Source: Amylostereum areolatum
Taxonomy: Eukaryota; Basidiomycota; Agaricomycetes; Russulales; Stereaceae
DNA: 64,000 bases
Reading direction: 5' to 3'
Assembly (NCBI GenBank): GCA_012932865.1
Contig: SAXG01000020.1
Coordinates: 372,001-436,000, forward strand
Under the pieces are notes generated by a model. The model did no database searches, had not been told where the DNA came from, and worked only from the letters and a program-made list of their open reading frames with translations. Positions 11,380-23,608 of the stretch are shown here, piece after piece (positions within the stretch are counted from its first letter, which is position 1; each line of letters opens with the position of its first letter). The position numbers and the translations under genes are program-made.

Positions 11380-12034
11380 TAGAGCTCTTCACGAGTGGCT
11401 ATACTCGTGAGTACCTGTATGAGTACCTGTAAGGCACATCCGTGGGTATTGCCATCCGCGGATACGAGTACTCGTGTGCCTGATACTTGTGAGAGTGCAG
11501 GTATGACTTTTGAGCTCACAGGTTACCTGTGCAAGTACCTGTCAAATACCTGTCAGATACTTTGGCAGGGTTGATCTTGATATAATTACAAATAATAGCT
11601 ATTGGATTGGTATAAGCATTATCTCTTGCAGATCCTTATGTACTGTTGTTTCCATTGTGGCTCCTTTCTCATCCCTTTCCTCTCCTCTCCTCACATATAT
11701 GATTGAAAGCCTTGCATGGTACGCTGTATCATAACCTGATGCATGTTTACCTGTACCCAAATGTTACTGGCATTATCCTCACCTTCAAAATGGAGTGTCA
11801 ATATGCTTAACAGAGCTTCCAAGGTGAGTCCGAGAAGGCCCCCGCTGCTGCTTATATCATATTTTCTAGGAACAACAGGTACTTGTCATACCTGTGTATC
11901 CGCGAGTGGGAGTATCCGTGCCACAGGTACCTGTGTGCCTGATACTCGTGAGAGTGGGAGTATAAGATCTGGATCCACAGGTACCTGTCTCAAGGTTGCT
12001 GGTACCTGTAAGAGTGCACTCGTGAAGAGCTCTA
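11380..12034. mobile_element. hAT-type MITE (655 bp) in gene X
   Basis: The terminal inverted repeat TAGAGCTCTTCACGAGT is at both ends. A perfect 8-bp target duplication TCCTGCAC occurs at 11372-11379 and 12035-12042. Subterminal GGTACCTGT palindromic motifs are repeated. There is no coding capacity. It is a close relative of hAT element 1 without that element's nested insert. Confidence 0.92.
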
Positions 12035-13925
12035 TCCTGCACCATGTCGTCGTAATTTGATTCCTGTTCGGCGAGCAATGTCAGACCTCGCAGAAGAGGT
12101 CGGCTTGTCGCAGGCAACTCACCGGCATGCCGAGAAGGGCCCTGTACGCCCGAATGAGGTTGGCGTTGTTTCCGGTGAGAGCCTGAGCGTACTTCAGGTG
12201 TTCAAGGAAGTGGGGCCCCACCTTGGAGGGACTCTTTCCTGGCCAGTGCCTGTCCCTGCCGGCGGGCACCAGGCGCCCTGGAATCCCGTCGCCGGTGCCG
12301 GCCTTGGCTCCCTGAGCGGCGACCTGTGTCGCCGCGTACTTTGCTCGCCGAGCGGTGTTGATCTCGTTGCGCTTCTCCTGCTGCAGGGCAACCTTTGCTG
12401 CCTCAACCTCGGTGGGATTGCACACCCAGGCTCGCTTATTCATAGGCTCCGCCGGGCGGAACCCTGCCTTGTGGTATTCCAGGCAATAGAACACGTCACC
12501 TTCCAGGGGAAGTAGCTCACGGAACACAGTGCTGAGCTCTTTGGCGACCATCTTGCTGGGATCGCCCATGACTTGGCCATCGGTCCACGGCGTGCCATCT
12601 TCCTTTTTCCACTCCCTGTACTCAAGCGGGAGATACATGTGGATGTTCTTGGCAAGATCCGCCCACCCCGGCATGATTACTGCCTCTGGCGAGACCAGGC
12701 CTGGTGGCAAGTCAGTTCGCCGTGTCCCCCGATGAACATGCCGCTCACCCATGGCCACCATCCACAGCTGCCACATGTAGTTCTTCTTCCCCTCGAGCTT
12801 CAGGGTCTTCCAGGCGAGGCGGGATTCCCGGGTCGGGAAGTACAGCTTTCCTTCCCTCGTCTCAATTGCCAGTGGGCTCTCCTTGCTTCGCCGAGCTACC
12901 TGCTTGTTCTCCATGGGCTTTGAAGTCAAGTCATCTGGTGACGTCAGCGGGCACCGAATTCGATTCGTTTTGGACCCACCTAGATCTTCCTGCACAAAGT
13001 TGAGATGACTGCTGCCCAGCGCAGTCACCGACACTGTGTCGGTGAACTTCTTCTTGGTCAGGCCGTTGTCCTTGCTCAGATCGTACCTGTTCGGCGAGAG
13101 GGAGGTGAGAGGAGGGTCGGCGAGTGAAGGGTGCGGCGAGGGGAGATGATGTACTTGTAGCTCACGAGCTTGCCGTTGGAATTGGGCTCAATGGTGAGAG
13201 CCAAGATGTATGACCCGCACGCACTCCCTCGCCGCCCACTTGCTCATCCACAGCATCGCCGACTCCATCTTCTTCGACGCATTCCTGATACACGATAAGC
13301 AAGTGTCGGTGGTGAGACGCCAAAGGACTCACTTTTGCACAACTTCCTTCGGCGGCCCCTCCTCGTTCCACCGCTTGGCTTCCTCCTCCAGCAGAGCCTG
13401 GTCCACAGTCTCCAGGCGTCCAAACGCAAGGGCAATGGCGCCTCACCGGGCGATGAACTGCCGCGACTGTCGCTGCTTCACCGTCTCACCTTCTAGAGGA
13501 GGGGAAACCTCGTCGAGCACCGCTGCAACCTGGTCCGGCATAAGCTTGTTGAACACGTCCTGCCCAGTCCATCGCCGACCAAACTTGATGATCTCGGCAG
13601 GCAGGTAGACCTTGCCATGCCTGAAGAAGAAGGCGGTCATGGTCTGCAGAGTGGTCAGGCAATGAAACCGAGGAACCAGCGGTGGACTCACCCCTAGAAC
13701 ATCATGAAACTCCTGGTTATCCTCATACGACGGATCATCAGCCTTCCAGTCCCAGTTGGGGTATCTCACCGTCCAAAGGTCCTTGAATTTGGCCTCGACA
13801 AAGGTCTGCTTTGCGTCCCCGGTGAGTTCGGCGTAATCAGGGATATGATCCTTCAGACTGATGACCTCTTTGGGTGAGAGCGTGGGCTTGTGAAAGTCAT
13901 TGTGGGCGGCAAGGGTGTCCCCCAT

Positions 13926-14695
13926 GGAGGGAGGATATGGGAGGTATGGGGGGATGGAGGTAAGGAGAGAGAATTACCATGTCAACGGGGATGACCGGAG
14001 TGCTAAACGCAATGCAAATCTGGTTCGCGCATGTGGTACCTCAACTCATCCTTCACCCTTTTCCCCAACCTACAACATGATCAAGGACGCCGACCAAGGA
14101 TCGGACAATGGCAATGTCAGGGGGCACGTTACAGCATTGTGATCCCCAAGATTGGAAGGCAGGAGTCAACGGCGAGAGAAATTTCCTCATCGTTTCATGG
14201 AATTTACCCTTTCGCATGCGATGACAGTCGGCAAGGGGCACAAAAAAGGTGTGTTACACTCGCCGGTGAACACCGATCAACACCAGGAAGGTGGGCGGCA
14301 TTGCCAAAATGAGATGCCATTGTTTCCCCAACTGGATAGAAGGAAGAGATGCTGGGGAGGGTGAGGTATGTGGATTAGATGGAGTGGAAAGGATGATCCT
14401 GCAGACGCATCAAGCAGAACACGGATTGCATTGCAACACTACACTCGACTCACTGTTTCGTCCCCCTCCAGCTTCATACATGGCCTCTGCTGCGCTCAAA
14501 TTGTCTCAATTTCCTGCAGCCTGTGCTGTCCGCTATACTGGTGCATTTATGGGTTGATATCGGCTACAGGGCTCAACACGCACAAACGACAACGAACATG
14601 GGCGGCAAATGCTCCCATTCACTTGCTTCTCTTGTTACTCTTCACCCCGTCCACCTTTCCCCACTCACTCTATTTCTCTCACTAGCCGGTCACCC
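13926..14695. promoter_or_regulatory. Divergent intergenic region between gene X and the TET/JBP gene
   Basis: About 770 bases separate the two start codons. I see no convincing ORF. The region presumably carries both promoters, but no clear TATA box or operator-like repeat is visible. Confidence 0.35.
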
Positions 14696-16054
14696 ATGGC
14701 ATCAGGAAACCCCTTCAATTCTGAGCGGGCACTGGATCTCATAGATGCGGTGGCGGCGCTCATGCACGACTGCTACAATCTCGAGCTTGCAGCTCGTCTG
14801 GGCTCGCCGCCGCCCCCGGTTCTGCCTCCTTCGCCGCTCCTATCGCCACGTTCGGTTGCCGAGATTAGGAGAATGGCCGTGGTGATGTCGCTCGCCATCC
14901 TGAATCTGAGTGAGTCCAGAGGAAACCACACCAAGCCCCGCTGAAACCTGCCCGCTCAGTCCGGATCCCCTGGGTCATGGAGCACCACAACGACCTGCTT
15001 CATGGAGGGCAAGATGGCGGGGTGCTGGTCAAGGAGGCGGACATGAAGCTTCAGTTTCCGCCCCTCGACCCGCCTCTCGCTGTCTGCGACCCCGCCGTCA
15101 TCATCGACCCCATTGACAGGCTCCTGACTTGGTATCTACCCCAGATACTGTCCCCCGAGCTGCAGGTAAGTCCTCTGGGGTCGCCACCGGCCACATTTCT
15201 CACCAGTAAGCTCACCTCGCTGACCTGAACACTCCCCGGCCTGCAGGAAGAGGTGATAGACCAGGTCGGGATCATGGACGCCGCACTGCAGGCTCCACCA
15301 ATTCACACCACCTTCATTTGCAGCGACAAATGGCGGTCGGACGGCGTATGGTACAACGAGCCTTCCCTGGACGATAGGGTCAGCGCTGGACAAGTGGAGC
15401 TCTCCCCGGGCTGGTTTGCCCAGGCTCATGAGGTGAGTGGCATCTCGCCGTGCTGTTCGCCGGCGAACTCATCGGCGTCTGTGTTGGAGTCCCGCAGAAG
15501 GCCCACGAGCATTTGCACATCTCGAAGCACTTACACATGCCGTGCTGCCAGGAGTTCATCGGGACAATGTCTGAGAACGGCACAATCATCAGTGCCGTAC
15601 TCACCGTTGCTCACCCCGACATGTTTGAGGCGGGGCGGCAGGTCCTACTGAAACTCGGTGAGTGCCCCGGGCACGAGGTTCTCGCGGCCCAGTTCTCGTT
15701 TATCACGCTGGTCATCTCCGTGATCACGAATAGGGAGACCCCGGCTCACCGCGACACCCAGAGCAGCCACTTCCCGTGGTTCGACTGCCTCGCCACCTTT
15801 GGCGGGGACGCCGACACCACCCTCGGCCTGCCCACAGTTCGGCGTGGTATTCCTAGTACCTCTCTGGTAGTATGGCACTTTTCTGTGGGTCCTCGACGCT
15901 CCATATGGTCTCAGCGACCGTGAAGAATAGGGTTTGCATCGCGGGGTACATGCGGCGAAACGTACTTCGCCGACTCGGCGTGGTGTTCCCCGGGTGGAGC
16001 AGTTTATCCCAGCTGCTGCCTGAAGGCTACCATTCCTGGTATGGTGAGCGGTGA
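14696..16054 (+). pseudogene. TET/JBP-family 2-oxoglutarate/Fe(II) dioxygenase (fungal, KDZ-linked), frameshifted
   Basis: The C-terminal half matches the TET/JBP nucleic-acid base dioxygenase core. It has ITNRETPAHRDTQS with the iron-binding HxD (His 15747-15749, Asp 15753-15755), then the distal His in LHMVS (15902-15904), then the oxoglutarate-binding Arg in KNRVCIAGYMRRNV. The ATG at 14696 opens the first exon. Introns fit about 14911-14960, 15166-15247 and 15433-15499, all GT...CAG. The N-terminal part (WYLPQIL, FICSDKWRSDGVWYN) is typical of the fungal accessory region. Between HxD and the distal His the frame changes twice near 15840-15870, so this copy is probably inactive unless the sequence is wrong there. 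Family members oxidise 5-methylcytosine or thymine. Linkage to KDZ transposons is known from Agaricomycetes. The KDZ gene follows 220 bases downstream. Confidence 0.8.
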
Positions 16055-16274
16055 TTGCGGTGAGCGAGGAGTACGGCGAGCAGCGAGGGCGGCGAGCGGT
16101 GACTTCTATAATGTAACCATACATTACGTAACATCATGCTACTACCATATATAGTATACATTTTGCTTACCAATCTCAATAATTGCATGTATTCAACACC
16201 CCCCCATTATCCTGCCCTGCATCTTTTCACTGCCTCCCTCCTCTTCCCTCATCCCGCTAGAAAGTTCGCACAAC

Positions 16275-16960
16275 ATGGTCAAGGAAAAAAACCACAGATA
16301 TGCTCAAGGCGAAATGGGTAGCAAGACGGGGAAAGAACGGACGGTATCCGCACTACGTACAAGACACATATCGGCGAAGGGCCATCTGATCCCATTCCAA
16401 AAGTCGTCCCCACCGTCAGGCTACCCACACCAGGTGGGTCTTGCCCCCCCTGTGCTCGATGATCGGCCACCGAGTCCCCCAATGAACCTGGATTACAATC
16501 CGGATCTCGACTTCGACCCCACCCCGGACGCCCTTCCGCCGAGGAGAGTAGGGAAGGTGTGCAGCTCGCCGAGAGTGTTTGCATCGTACTAATACAGACC
16601 CTAGACCGACCGGTCAGGTCATGGATGCCTGGACCCCTCATATCTATGACTACTCCTGCCGTATTCTGGAGCTCGAGGCTCCTATCGGGGGTCAGCCGGT
16701 GTGCAAGATGCGCGAATGTCGGTGCAGAATGGCGATGCAAGGACTGTCTCTGGGGGCGAGACCTGTGCGAGCCCTGCTTCGCCGACGAGCACCGGCGACT
16801 TCCGTTTCACCGAGTGCAGCGGTGGAGCAAGACAGGCTTCTGGGAGGACTCGTGGCTTTGAGATGCAGGGGTCTATATTAGCCTCAGACATCACGGCGAT
16901 GCGTGTCCGAGCTGCACTGCCAATGCATTTAACCCCTCGCTGATCCGGAGAGGAAGTACG

Positions 16961-17007
<47 letters not shown>

Positions 17008-20000
17008 TGAGGCACCTGCGGAATTCCTTACACCAGACCTTGAGGCAAACATCAATCTCGCCGAGATCCAGGATCCCCGGCCAGGTGGTGTCGGCAAAGA
17101 CCCTCCCACTGCTCTTGACAAAGGCAAGGGCAGAGCCCTGCCAGTGGAGGTCATCGCGGGGGTTCGCCGGAAACGTCGCCAAAGTGTAACAGTCAATCGG
17201 ACACCCAACCTGGACTGGCCGGTCATGGTCGGCACCCTGCACAAGCCAGCGACCACTGCCGATAGGGCAGGGCAGAGACACCTGGGCACCTACATGGGAG
17301 TCAGGGTAGGTCCAGGACCATCTTGGATTGGAACCGGGGGAGTCGGCTCTCCCCTTATCGGCGAGCCGTCCACGTCCTCACTCGCCGAACAGGTGACGGA
17401 ACAGCCCCTCGGCGAGATTCATGCCAGACCATCAACCTTTACCAATATTCCCCAGTTCACCTCGCCGGACACCGAGGCACCGGCCGGCGAGGACGGTCCA
17501 GGGAACAGTCATCCCGCACTGGACGGGATGAGGAAGGAAACAGAAGCGGCAGATGCGGAGCGGACCCCTGAAGCGTCCTCGGCGAGGCTCTGCGCCGCCA
17601 GTCGAAATCCCCGATGAGACTTGGTGTGACAGCCTGCCCACGTGGACTGGATGGGATGCTCTCCCCGCTCCGACCGGACGGTCAGCCTTGGCCGTCCCCC
17701 CATGGCCCTGACATTGCGCTTCCAGAGGGCGTGTACACCACGCTGGAGACGGTGGAAGAGGTCGACGAGGAAGACGACGATTGGGACGGCGATGGCGCCG
17801 ACGCCGAGCCGGCGTACCTGTACTCCAGGGAGGACAGTATTCCTCAGCGAGATAGGTATGGAAACAAGATCTTTGTCCTGGTCGACAGAACGGGCATCCA
17901 TCAAATCAGGCGTCAGGCCATGTCAGTGTCACAGCGCGAGCCTCATTGCCGAGCAGCTGCTCGACATGCGGATGTATCCGGCGACCCAATCCTTGCCCCG
18001 CACCGCCTTTACCTTCAACTTCCTCGACGATGCAATGCTCGAGAATCCTCGAATGTAGGAGCAACTCTAACTCCATCATGAGACGGCTTCAGCGGGCAAC
18101 CAACATGGCTTTCCCGGCGACGGTCAAGGTGAGTCTCAGGCTTCGCCAAGTGTATCCGGGCGTAACGACCTCTCGCCGAGCAGTCCAGGTACAAGGAGCT
18201 CCTGCGTGTGTCACGACAGTGGCGAATAATCCAGAATGTCATCAAATTTGGCGGGGCGCACAAAGACCATTGGGAAATGCCGACCCCCGGCGAGCATGCG
18301 TGGTTCTGCGTGGCCTGCCCGCAGGTCGGGTTCAACCTCCCAGAGGGCTGGGAAGACGACGAAGAGTAGTGAGTAGCACCCCTCTCCCCATCTCTTGCCG
18401 CTCCGACTTGCCGATCCAGCTGGAAATATACAAGGTGCTTCGCTTTGGACGGGAACTTTCACCTGCAGCACCTCGCGAGTAGAAGCGCCGCCGGAGACCA
18501 TCCCATTCTCCCCGGGTCGGGCTTCATGGTCGACCCCGGCCCCTACAGGGAGGCCCTGGATCTCGCCGTCGATATCAACGAGGTAAGGCGCCCATAGTCC
18601 CACTCGGCGACCGCTCACCCTTCTCGCGGAAAGGTGGACCTGCCGGAATGCCATGACCACCGGGCACGCAACAAAGGCAACCTTGACCGGCAAAACCTCG
18701 ACGTCACCGGCATGGTCGCCTGCTGCTGCGCCCGGCATGGCTGCATGGTACCCAAGTGCATCGCCGACCTGCAGAAGGGGGAAAAGTAAGCGCCGTGCAC
18801 TCTGCGCTCGGTGAGATTACTCACCGAGCTCAGGCAAAAGAACGTCGACTACATCGTCCACAATGCCCTGCACCACAACATGGACGGCATCCAGCGGGTC
18901 CTGCTCATGTACGACATCATGTGTCAGTATGGTGTTTATCTCAAGGACAGATTCGAGGCCAGCGACTTCCTCGAGATGCCCGTCTTCAAGGAGTTCCTCA
19001 AAGGTATAGGAATATGGCACGTCTTTGGCCATGTCAACGACTGCACGGCGAAGTTCTCGCCGATGTTTATCCCCGGCATCGGCCTCGTCGACGGCGAGAT
19101 CCTCGAGACCCTGTGGTCTTTCATGAACTTGATCGGCACCAGCACCCGCGGCATGACCTTGGGCTCCAGGGCCGAGACCATTGACGGCCACATGAACGAC
19201 TCCAACTGGAAGAAGATGGTCGGAATGGGTAAGCCCTTCCCCGCCGTGGCATCGCTTGCCGGCTCACTCGCCGAAGGCGACACCCTCTGCAGGAAATGGT
19301 GCAAGACGCTCGCCGACCTCAAGGCGCGTACCACCACCCTCCTGAAAATATCAGAGACGGTCGCCTTATGGCGGCAAGAAGAGTGGCTCAAGGAGGCTGT
19401 GGAAGCCCAAGCCCTGAGGGACACCGAGCCCGAGAGGATGCTGATATTCGAAGTCGCACAACAAAAAGGCCGCACGGTCAGTCAGGTAGAGACACTGACA
19501 ATGCAGGAGGAGCGCGAGGGCCAGGGCATCCTGGGGAGAGGGACATGGATGGCAAAGGGGATATCTATCCAGAGCAGCATGTGAGTACCCCGATCGTCCG
19601 CCGGCGAGTGCACGGCGAGTGCCCGGCAAACCTCAATCGGTGACTGACTCGCCGCACGCCTCAGGATCAAGCTCCAGGTCGAGATCAGGGCAATGCCCCA
19701 GAACGCCGAAGAGAGTCGCGAGCTCGGCCGCAAGCGTCAGCGCATCCTCAAGGAAGTCGACAATTTCCAAGCCGAGGCCATGACCTACCTTCGCCCCCCC
19801 GCCGACGACGATCTGTTCCTCCTCACGTCTCTCCCCGAGATCGAGTGCTTCGGCGAGGCTGACAACGACTGGCAGGACATTACGCCGCTTCTACGCGGTG
19901 TCGGCATTCAGCCTGAGCGGATGGCCATCTACCTCCCCTCTATGATGGGCCGGACCTGGCTATCCAAGCCAGAGAACGCCGACCTCAGTTCGTCTAGAGC

Positions 20001-20931
20001 AGGAGATGCGTCTCGCCGTGCTCGACGAGTCCCTTCACAAAATTCGCGTCTCGCTAGGTTCGAAGGCATGGCGTTTCGAGACCCACATCCGCGACGTCAG
20101 GAACTCTCAGCGCCTCAAGGGCAGGGCCTGGGACGAGCTCAACGCTATCGACCGTGACATGCGAGTCACCACCAGAATCTACAACACTTCCCTCGACGCC
20201 CTCAACATCATTGGCTGGCCCGCCGACACCGAGCTCTTCACTCCCCCACCAAGACCCACCGACGATGATGGTTCGGCGAGCGAAACAGTCCCTCGTGACG
20301 ACGCCGGCGACATCATCATGCGGCAAGCCTACCCCTCCGGTATGCCGGACCTCCCTGGACTCACCGAGGCCCTCCATGCTCCCCAGGAGCCATCCGCCTC
20401 GACATCGGCGGGGCCTGCACTCTCTACAGGTACCTTTGTTCGGGGACGGTATCAGCGGCTCACCCACGACGACCTCAAGGTCACCACCGCCGTCGTCGAC
20501 CCTGCCAATACCTCCAAACGGATGCCCAAGCTTGCCTGGTTTTGGACCATTGATGTGGAGTCAGATGCCACAAAGAACCTGCAACTGCTCGACTGTGAGT
20601 ATGAACCCACTCTGCGGCGATCGCCTACGCTGAATTCGCTGTAGTCTACAGGGTGAACTGGCTCTCGGCGAAGATGGCGTATAACAGGACAGCGGAAGAG
20701 CTGAAGATCCTCCAGTTGGAGATGGAGCTCACTGGTAGGGGTTACAAGACATTCGCCGAAAGATGGACGGACAGAGCGGCGGCGACAGCACTCGCCGGAA
20801 GACCCGGGGCGGCGTGTTTTGCTCGGCGGCAAGTCGTAATGTGGACAGGTCTCGCCGAGCGTGCCCAGGCCAAATTTAACAAACTTCCACCTTCCCCTCA
20901 GCCTCAGCTTCAGGCAGAGATGCAGGCTTGA
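16275..20931 (+). pseudogene. KDZ (Kyakuja-Dileera-Zisupton) transposase with CxC2 cysteine cluster, multi-exon, damaged
   Basis: Domains in order are as follows. The CxC2 cluster (about 16690-16855) reads CARC, WRCKDC, LCEPC, then H and W residues. Next come HHGDACPSC (16886-16912), a Pro/Ala linker with a CAACAG repeat, GIHQI (17890s), PRTAFTF (18000), CPQVGFNLPEGW (18317-18352), the hallmark ALDGNFHLQH (18440-18471), TGMVACCCARHGC (18708-18746), YDIMCQY (18913-18933) and HVFGHVNDC with GLVDGEILETLW (19020-19114). The C-terminal helical VNWLSAKM segment is near 20655. Introns such as 18583-18653, 18787-18828, 19229-19293 and 19581-19663 have GT...AG ends. Damage includes an in-frame TGA at 16859-16861 and frame changes near 16695, 17600, 17910 and 19995. 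KDZ enzymes are RNase H-fold transposases. The D and E residues above are the expected catalytic ones, by family knowledge. Confidence 0.82.
16962..17007 (+). repeat. (CAACAG)n microsatellite in the KDZ gene
   Basis: About seven and a half tandem copies of CAACAG lie in the coding linker after the CxC2 region. In the transposase frame it encodes alternating Ala/Thr. Another frame gives poly-Gln. Confidence 0.95.
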
Positions 20932-21061
20932 CCTTCTGGGTTTCTTACATGCATTATTTCTACTTGTAGGTGTAGCATACAGTCTCCTCATGATATACAC
21001 AGGTGGAAGACGAAAGGGAAAATGAAAATGATGTTAAAAATACAGTCCTAACAATCCCATA

Positions 21062-22069
21062 CCAAAACATCACCGCTCACCGGAAGGACCGGCCACCGAC
21101 CGACTCACCACTATCGCCGACTCTCCTGACTGACCTGCCCAATTCCCCCAGTTCCGCCGCAACAGCGTCCATCTTGGCGAGTCTCTGCAGGTCCGGCACC
21201 ATCGACTCCAGCCTCCTTGCCATCCCCTGTGCAGGTCGGCTGGATGTGTATGTCCCGGATGTTCTCCAGTGCCTTCCACGCATTGACCAGATCATCCATC
21301 TGCCCGCGCACGAATGCCTGGCCGGTGGGGCCGAGGTCGGTGACCCTCGCCGAGGCGGCGAGTTGGGCTCTCGGCAAGGGGCTTCGCCGAGTCAACCTCG
21401 ATCAGCTGGTCCTCGACTTCGCGCTTGATGGCGCGTATTTGGGTCAGGGCCACTGTTGGAGGGCTGCAAAAGGGTGACAGGTCAGCGGTATACTGCATTG
21501 CACGGCAAGGGTACTCACCGCACACTCCTCCCACACGGCCACCGCATCCAGCACCGCTGACTGCACGCCCTTCTCCACCACCCCTCTCTCATCCCACCAC
21601 TGATTCAGGTTGGGCCGATCGTCGATCGGCAAGTCTGGCCCCCGCGGTAAGAGGGGCAGGAGGTCAGCGATGGTGACGTCTTGGTCCAGGTGGCCGCGTC
21701 TTCCCCGTAAGCACGGCGTAGATGGCGAGGAGGTCCGGGTTCGGGGGAAGCCTCGCACGGTGCCGCATGGCGTACTGGCCGCTCAGGCGCACCATGTACC
21801 TCTGTAGAAATGATGAGATCAGCCGAGCATCGGCGAGTTGGAAACTCACCGCCTCAGGCGAGGAGTCCCTTCGCCAGATCATCCACCGAGATGATGTACA
21901 TTGCCGCGACTGCTCGGGCCGCCGGCCGGAGGAACGCGGTGGCGTAGTAAAGCTCCCCCCGCGCCGTGGAGGTAGGGAGGAGGAGGCTCCGAGGGGAGAA
22001 TCTCCAGAATGGGACGCTCCTCCCTACACATATGCCTCCTCGGGCTCCTGCATTGCGTGGTCGTGCGAC
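21062..22069 (-). CDS. Gene W1: unrecognised, coiled-coil-like, multi-exon (low confidence)
   Basis: Sensible protein segments run along the minus strand: RYMVRLSGQYAMRHRARLPP (about 21813-21750), a segment ending WWDERGVVEKGVQSA with VWEECAV (about 21690-21515), TQIRAIKREVEDQLIEV (about 21455-21405), MDDLVNAWKALENIRDIHIQ (about 21300-21240), and a heptad-rich end (LQRLAKMDAVAAELGELG). GT...CAG junctions separate them and contain TCGCCGA motifs. The frame is not continuous near 21710. The start at 22069 (MSHDHAMQEPEE) is followed by an in-frame TAG, so the true start is unclear. The long coiled coil suggests a structural or dimerising protein. I do not recognise a family. It is convergent with the KDZ gene and divergent from W2. 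Confidence 0.35.
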
Positions 22070-22309
22070 ATGAGGGGAGGAGAGATGAAAGGAAGAGGGA
22101 AAGAAGATGGGTGGCAGATTCCGCGCGTCGAGATCATTCGGCCCGGCCTCCCCGGCCCGGCCAACAATGAACTCGCCTGTTTTGTCCTCTTGGCCGCTGG
22201 CTGACTTCTTCCCTCAATAGATAATAGGCCACCCCGCATTCATCGTTTTTCTTCCTTCCTTTCTTCCTCCTTCCTTCTATTCACAGCCATCCCCACCAAA
22301 TCCCCTAAC

Positions 22310-23196
22310 ATGTCCATCGCCATCCACTCGATGCAGCCTGCCCCTTTCCAGGCCGCCCCATCTCACCGAGCGCCCGGCAAGGCAATGGAGATCTTCACCG
22401 ATATGTCCAGCGATGACGCTGAGCGCACCGAGCTTCTCCAAGTCCTTATCGACGTCTTCAACTGGAGGAATTCGCTGTGCTGCCGCACACCTCACTCGCC
22501 CCGAAGCCTTCATGGATAACGCGGGGCACATCGTTTCTTCCTGGGAATGGGACAGCCTCAGAGGCGTCAAGACCTCTGTACAGTATGAAATGGTAAGGTG
22601 ATTCCCCGCTGTCCCCGCTGGCACTCATTCCCTCCAGGATATGGGCATGCTCGCCTGTCAGGCCTTTGTCGACTTCGGGGCTACCCCTGCACCGTACCTT
22701 GACACCCTCCACGGCAGTCTATCTCTACTTCTACGAGGCGGAGGGGGCTTGGGCAGATATCCCCGCAACCGCGGCGAGGCAGGGCAGCACCTGACAGCAC
22801 CACCCCCGCTCTCCATCTCCCAATCCTGGTGGACCTGGATCGACGAAGGCGAATACGACGTCCGGGAGGGGTTCACCCAGGTCATCAACATGGCGCTCGG
22901 CGAGGTGAGTCTCCGCTCCCCACTTGGCGACAAATGCTTCGGCAAGGTCTGCATTCCTCGGCGAGGGTGTCAGTACCCAAAAGCTGATGTCGAAATGCAG
23001 GAAATCGGCGACTGCGAAAGGGATGGCCTGGAAGGCGTGGATAAAGGAGCAGGCAGAGCGGCTGGCGTCCGTGGGGACTCACTGGAGGGGGATTGCATCA
23101 GAATATGGTGCATGAGCGGATGAGGATTGTAGACGGGTTGGCCAGGTTGGCTCAGCGGTGGAACGACTTGCCGCAGGGGAGGGAGGGAGAGTTGTA
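22310..23196 (+). CDS. Gene W2: unrecognised small multi-exon gene (low confidence)
   Basis: The start MSIAIHSMQPAPFQ at 22310 follows a pyrimidine-rich leader. An exon with FTDMSSDDAERTELLQVL leads to a segment WEWDSLRGVKTSVQYEM. A GTAAGG...CCTCCAG intron (22595-22638) follows, then DMGMLACQAFVDFGATPAPY and WWTWIDEGEYDVREGFTQV. A second intron at about 22905-23000 (GTGAGT...ATGCAG) follows, then W/K-rich helices ending DLPQGREGEL (TAG 23194-23196). The frame changes near 22465 and 23075 are unexplained, so it may be decayed. It is divergent from W1 and shares the TCGCCGA motif. The function is unknown. Confidence 0.35.
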
Positions 23197-23367
23197 GAGT
23201 ACTTGTGTTTCTATTGCCTGTCTGCTTGTATCAATGTCCTTGGCGGGCAACCTCAGGGTGTGGTTTCACCGACGTCACCAGGGGTGTGATGGCTCAAATC
23301 ATCAGTCCTGAATGGTGGCTATAGTGGAGAAATGGGGCGGCAGGGAGGCACTTGCCGGAAGAACACA

Positions 23368-23472
23368 CCGGGGAACACGCCGGGGCCACACGCCGGGGCC
23401 ACACGCCGGGGCCACACGCCGGGGCCACACGCCGGGGCCACACGCTGGGGCCACACGCCAGGGGAACACGCC
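23368..23472. repeat. 13-bp minisatellite GGCCACACGCCGG
   Basis: Five to six nearly perfect tandem copies of GGCCACACGCCGG are flanked by diverged copies (GGGAACACGCCGG, GGCCACACGCTGG). Confidence 0.95.
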
Positions 23473-23608
23473 AGAGGCTAGAGAGTTGCCGTCCGGCGAA
23501 GGACAATCCATACGGAGGAGGGAGGGAAATCAAAACTTTCTACGGAGTACTCCCATCACGTCGATGAATAGGAGGCTCCACCACCCCCTGCACGGCAACC
23601 TGGCGAGA

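Larger units (their letters stand above)
8999..13925 (-). pseudogene. Gene X copy 1: AT-hook protein of unknown function, broken by a solo LTR and a hAT element
   Basis: I do not recognise the full family. The start is taken at 13925 (first exon 13925 to about 13447). Later coding blocks are near 13400-13165, 13080-12081, 11379-10981 and 10960-9508, ending at 9084-8999. The N-terminal part has W-rich helical segments (LWTVRYPNWDWK). The middle is dense in W/Y (WQLWMVAMGERH, YCLEYHKAGF). The C-terminal third is disordered, with an acidic DDDDDD run, an AT-hook (PPKRGRPKARM), a KP repeat and a basic RKRPRRG-like end. It is broken by a hAT element (11380-12034), a solo LTR (9085-9507) and a TGA (10269-10267) where copy 2 reads tryptophan-arginine. 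The AT-hook suggests nuclear DNA contact. It is divergent from the TET/JBP gene and convergent with B. Confidence 0.55.

Noticed and set aside
16690..20010. Explaining all KDZ frame changes as introns
   Set aside because: Several changes (near 16695, 17910 and 19995) have no GT...AG pair of reasonable length, so indels or sequence errors are more likely.
23368..23472. Possible CRISPR array
   Set aside because: The units are contiguous 13-bp tandem copies without unique spacers, and the genome is fungal.
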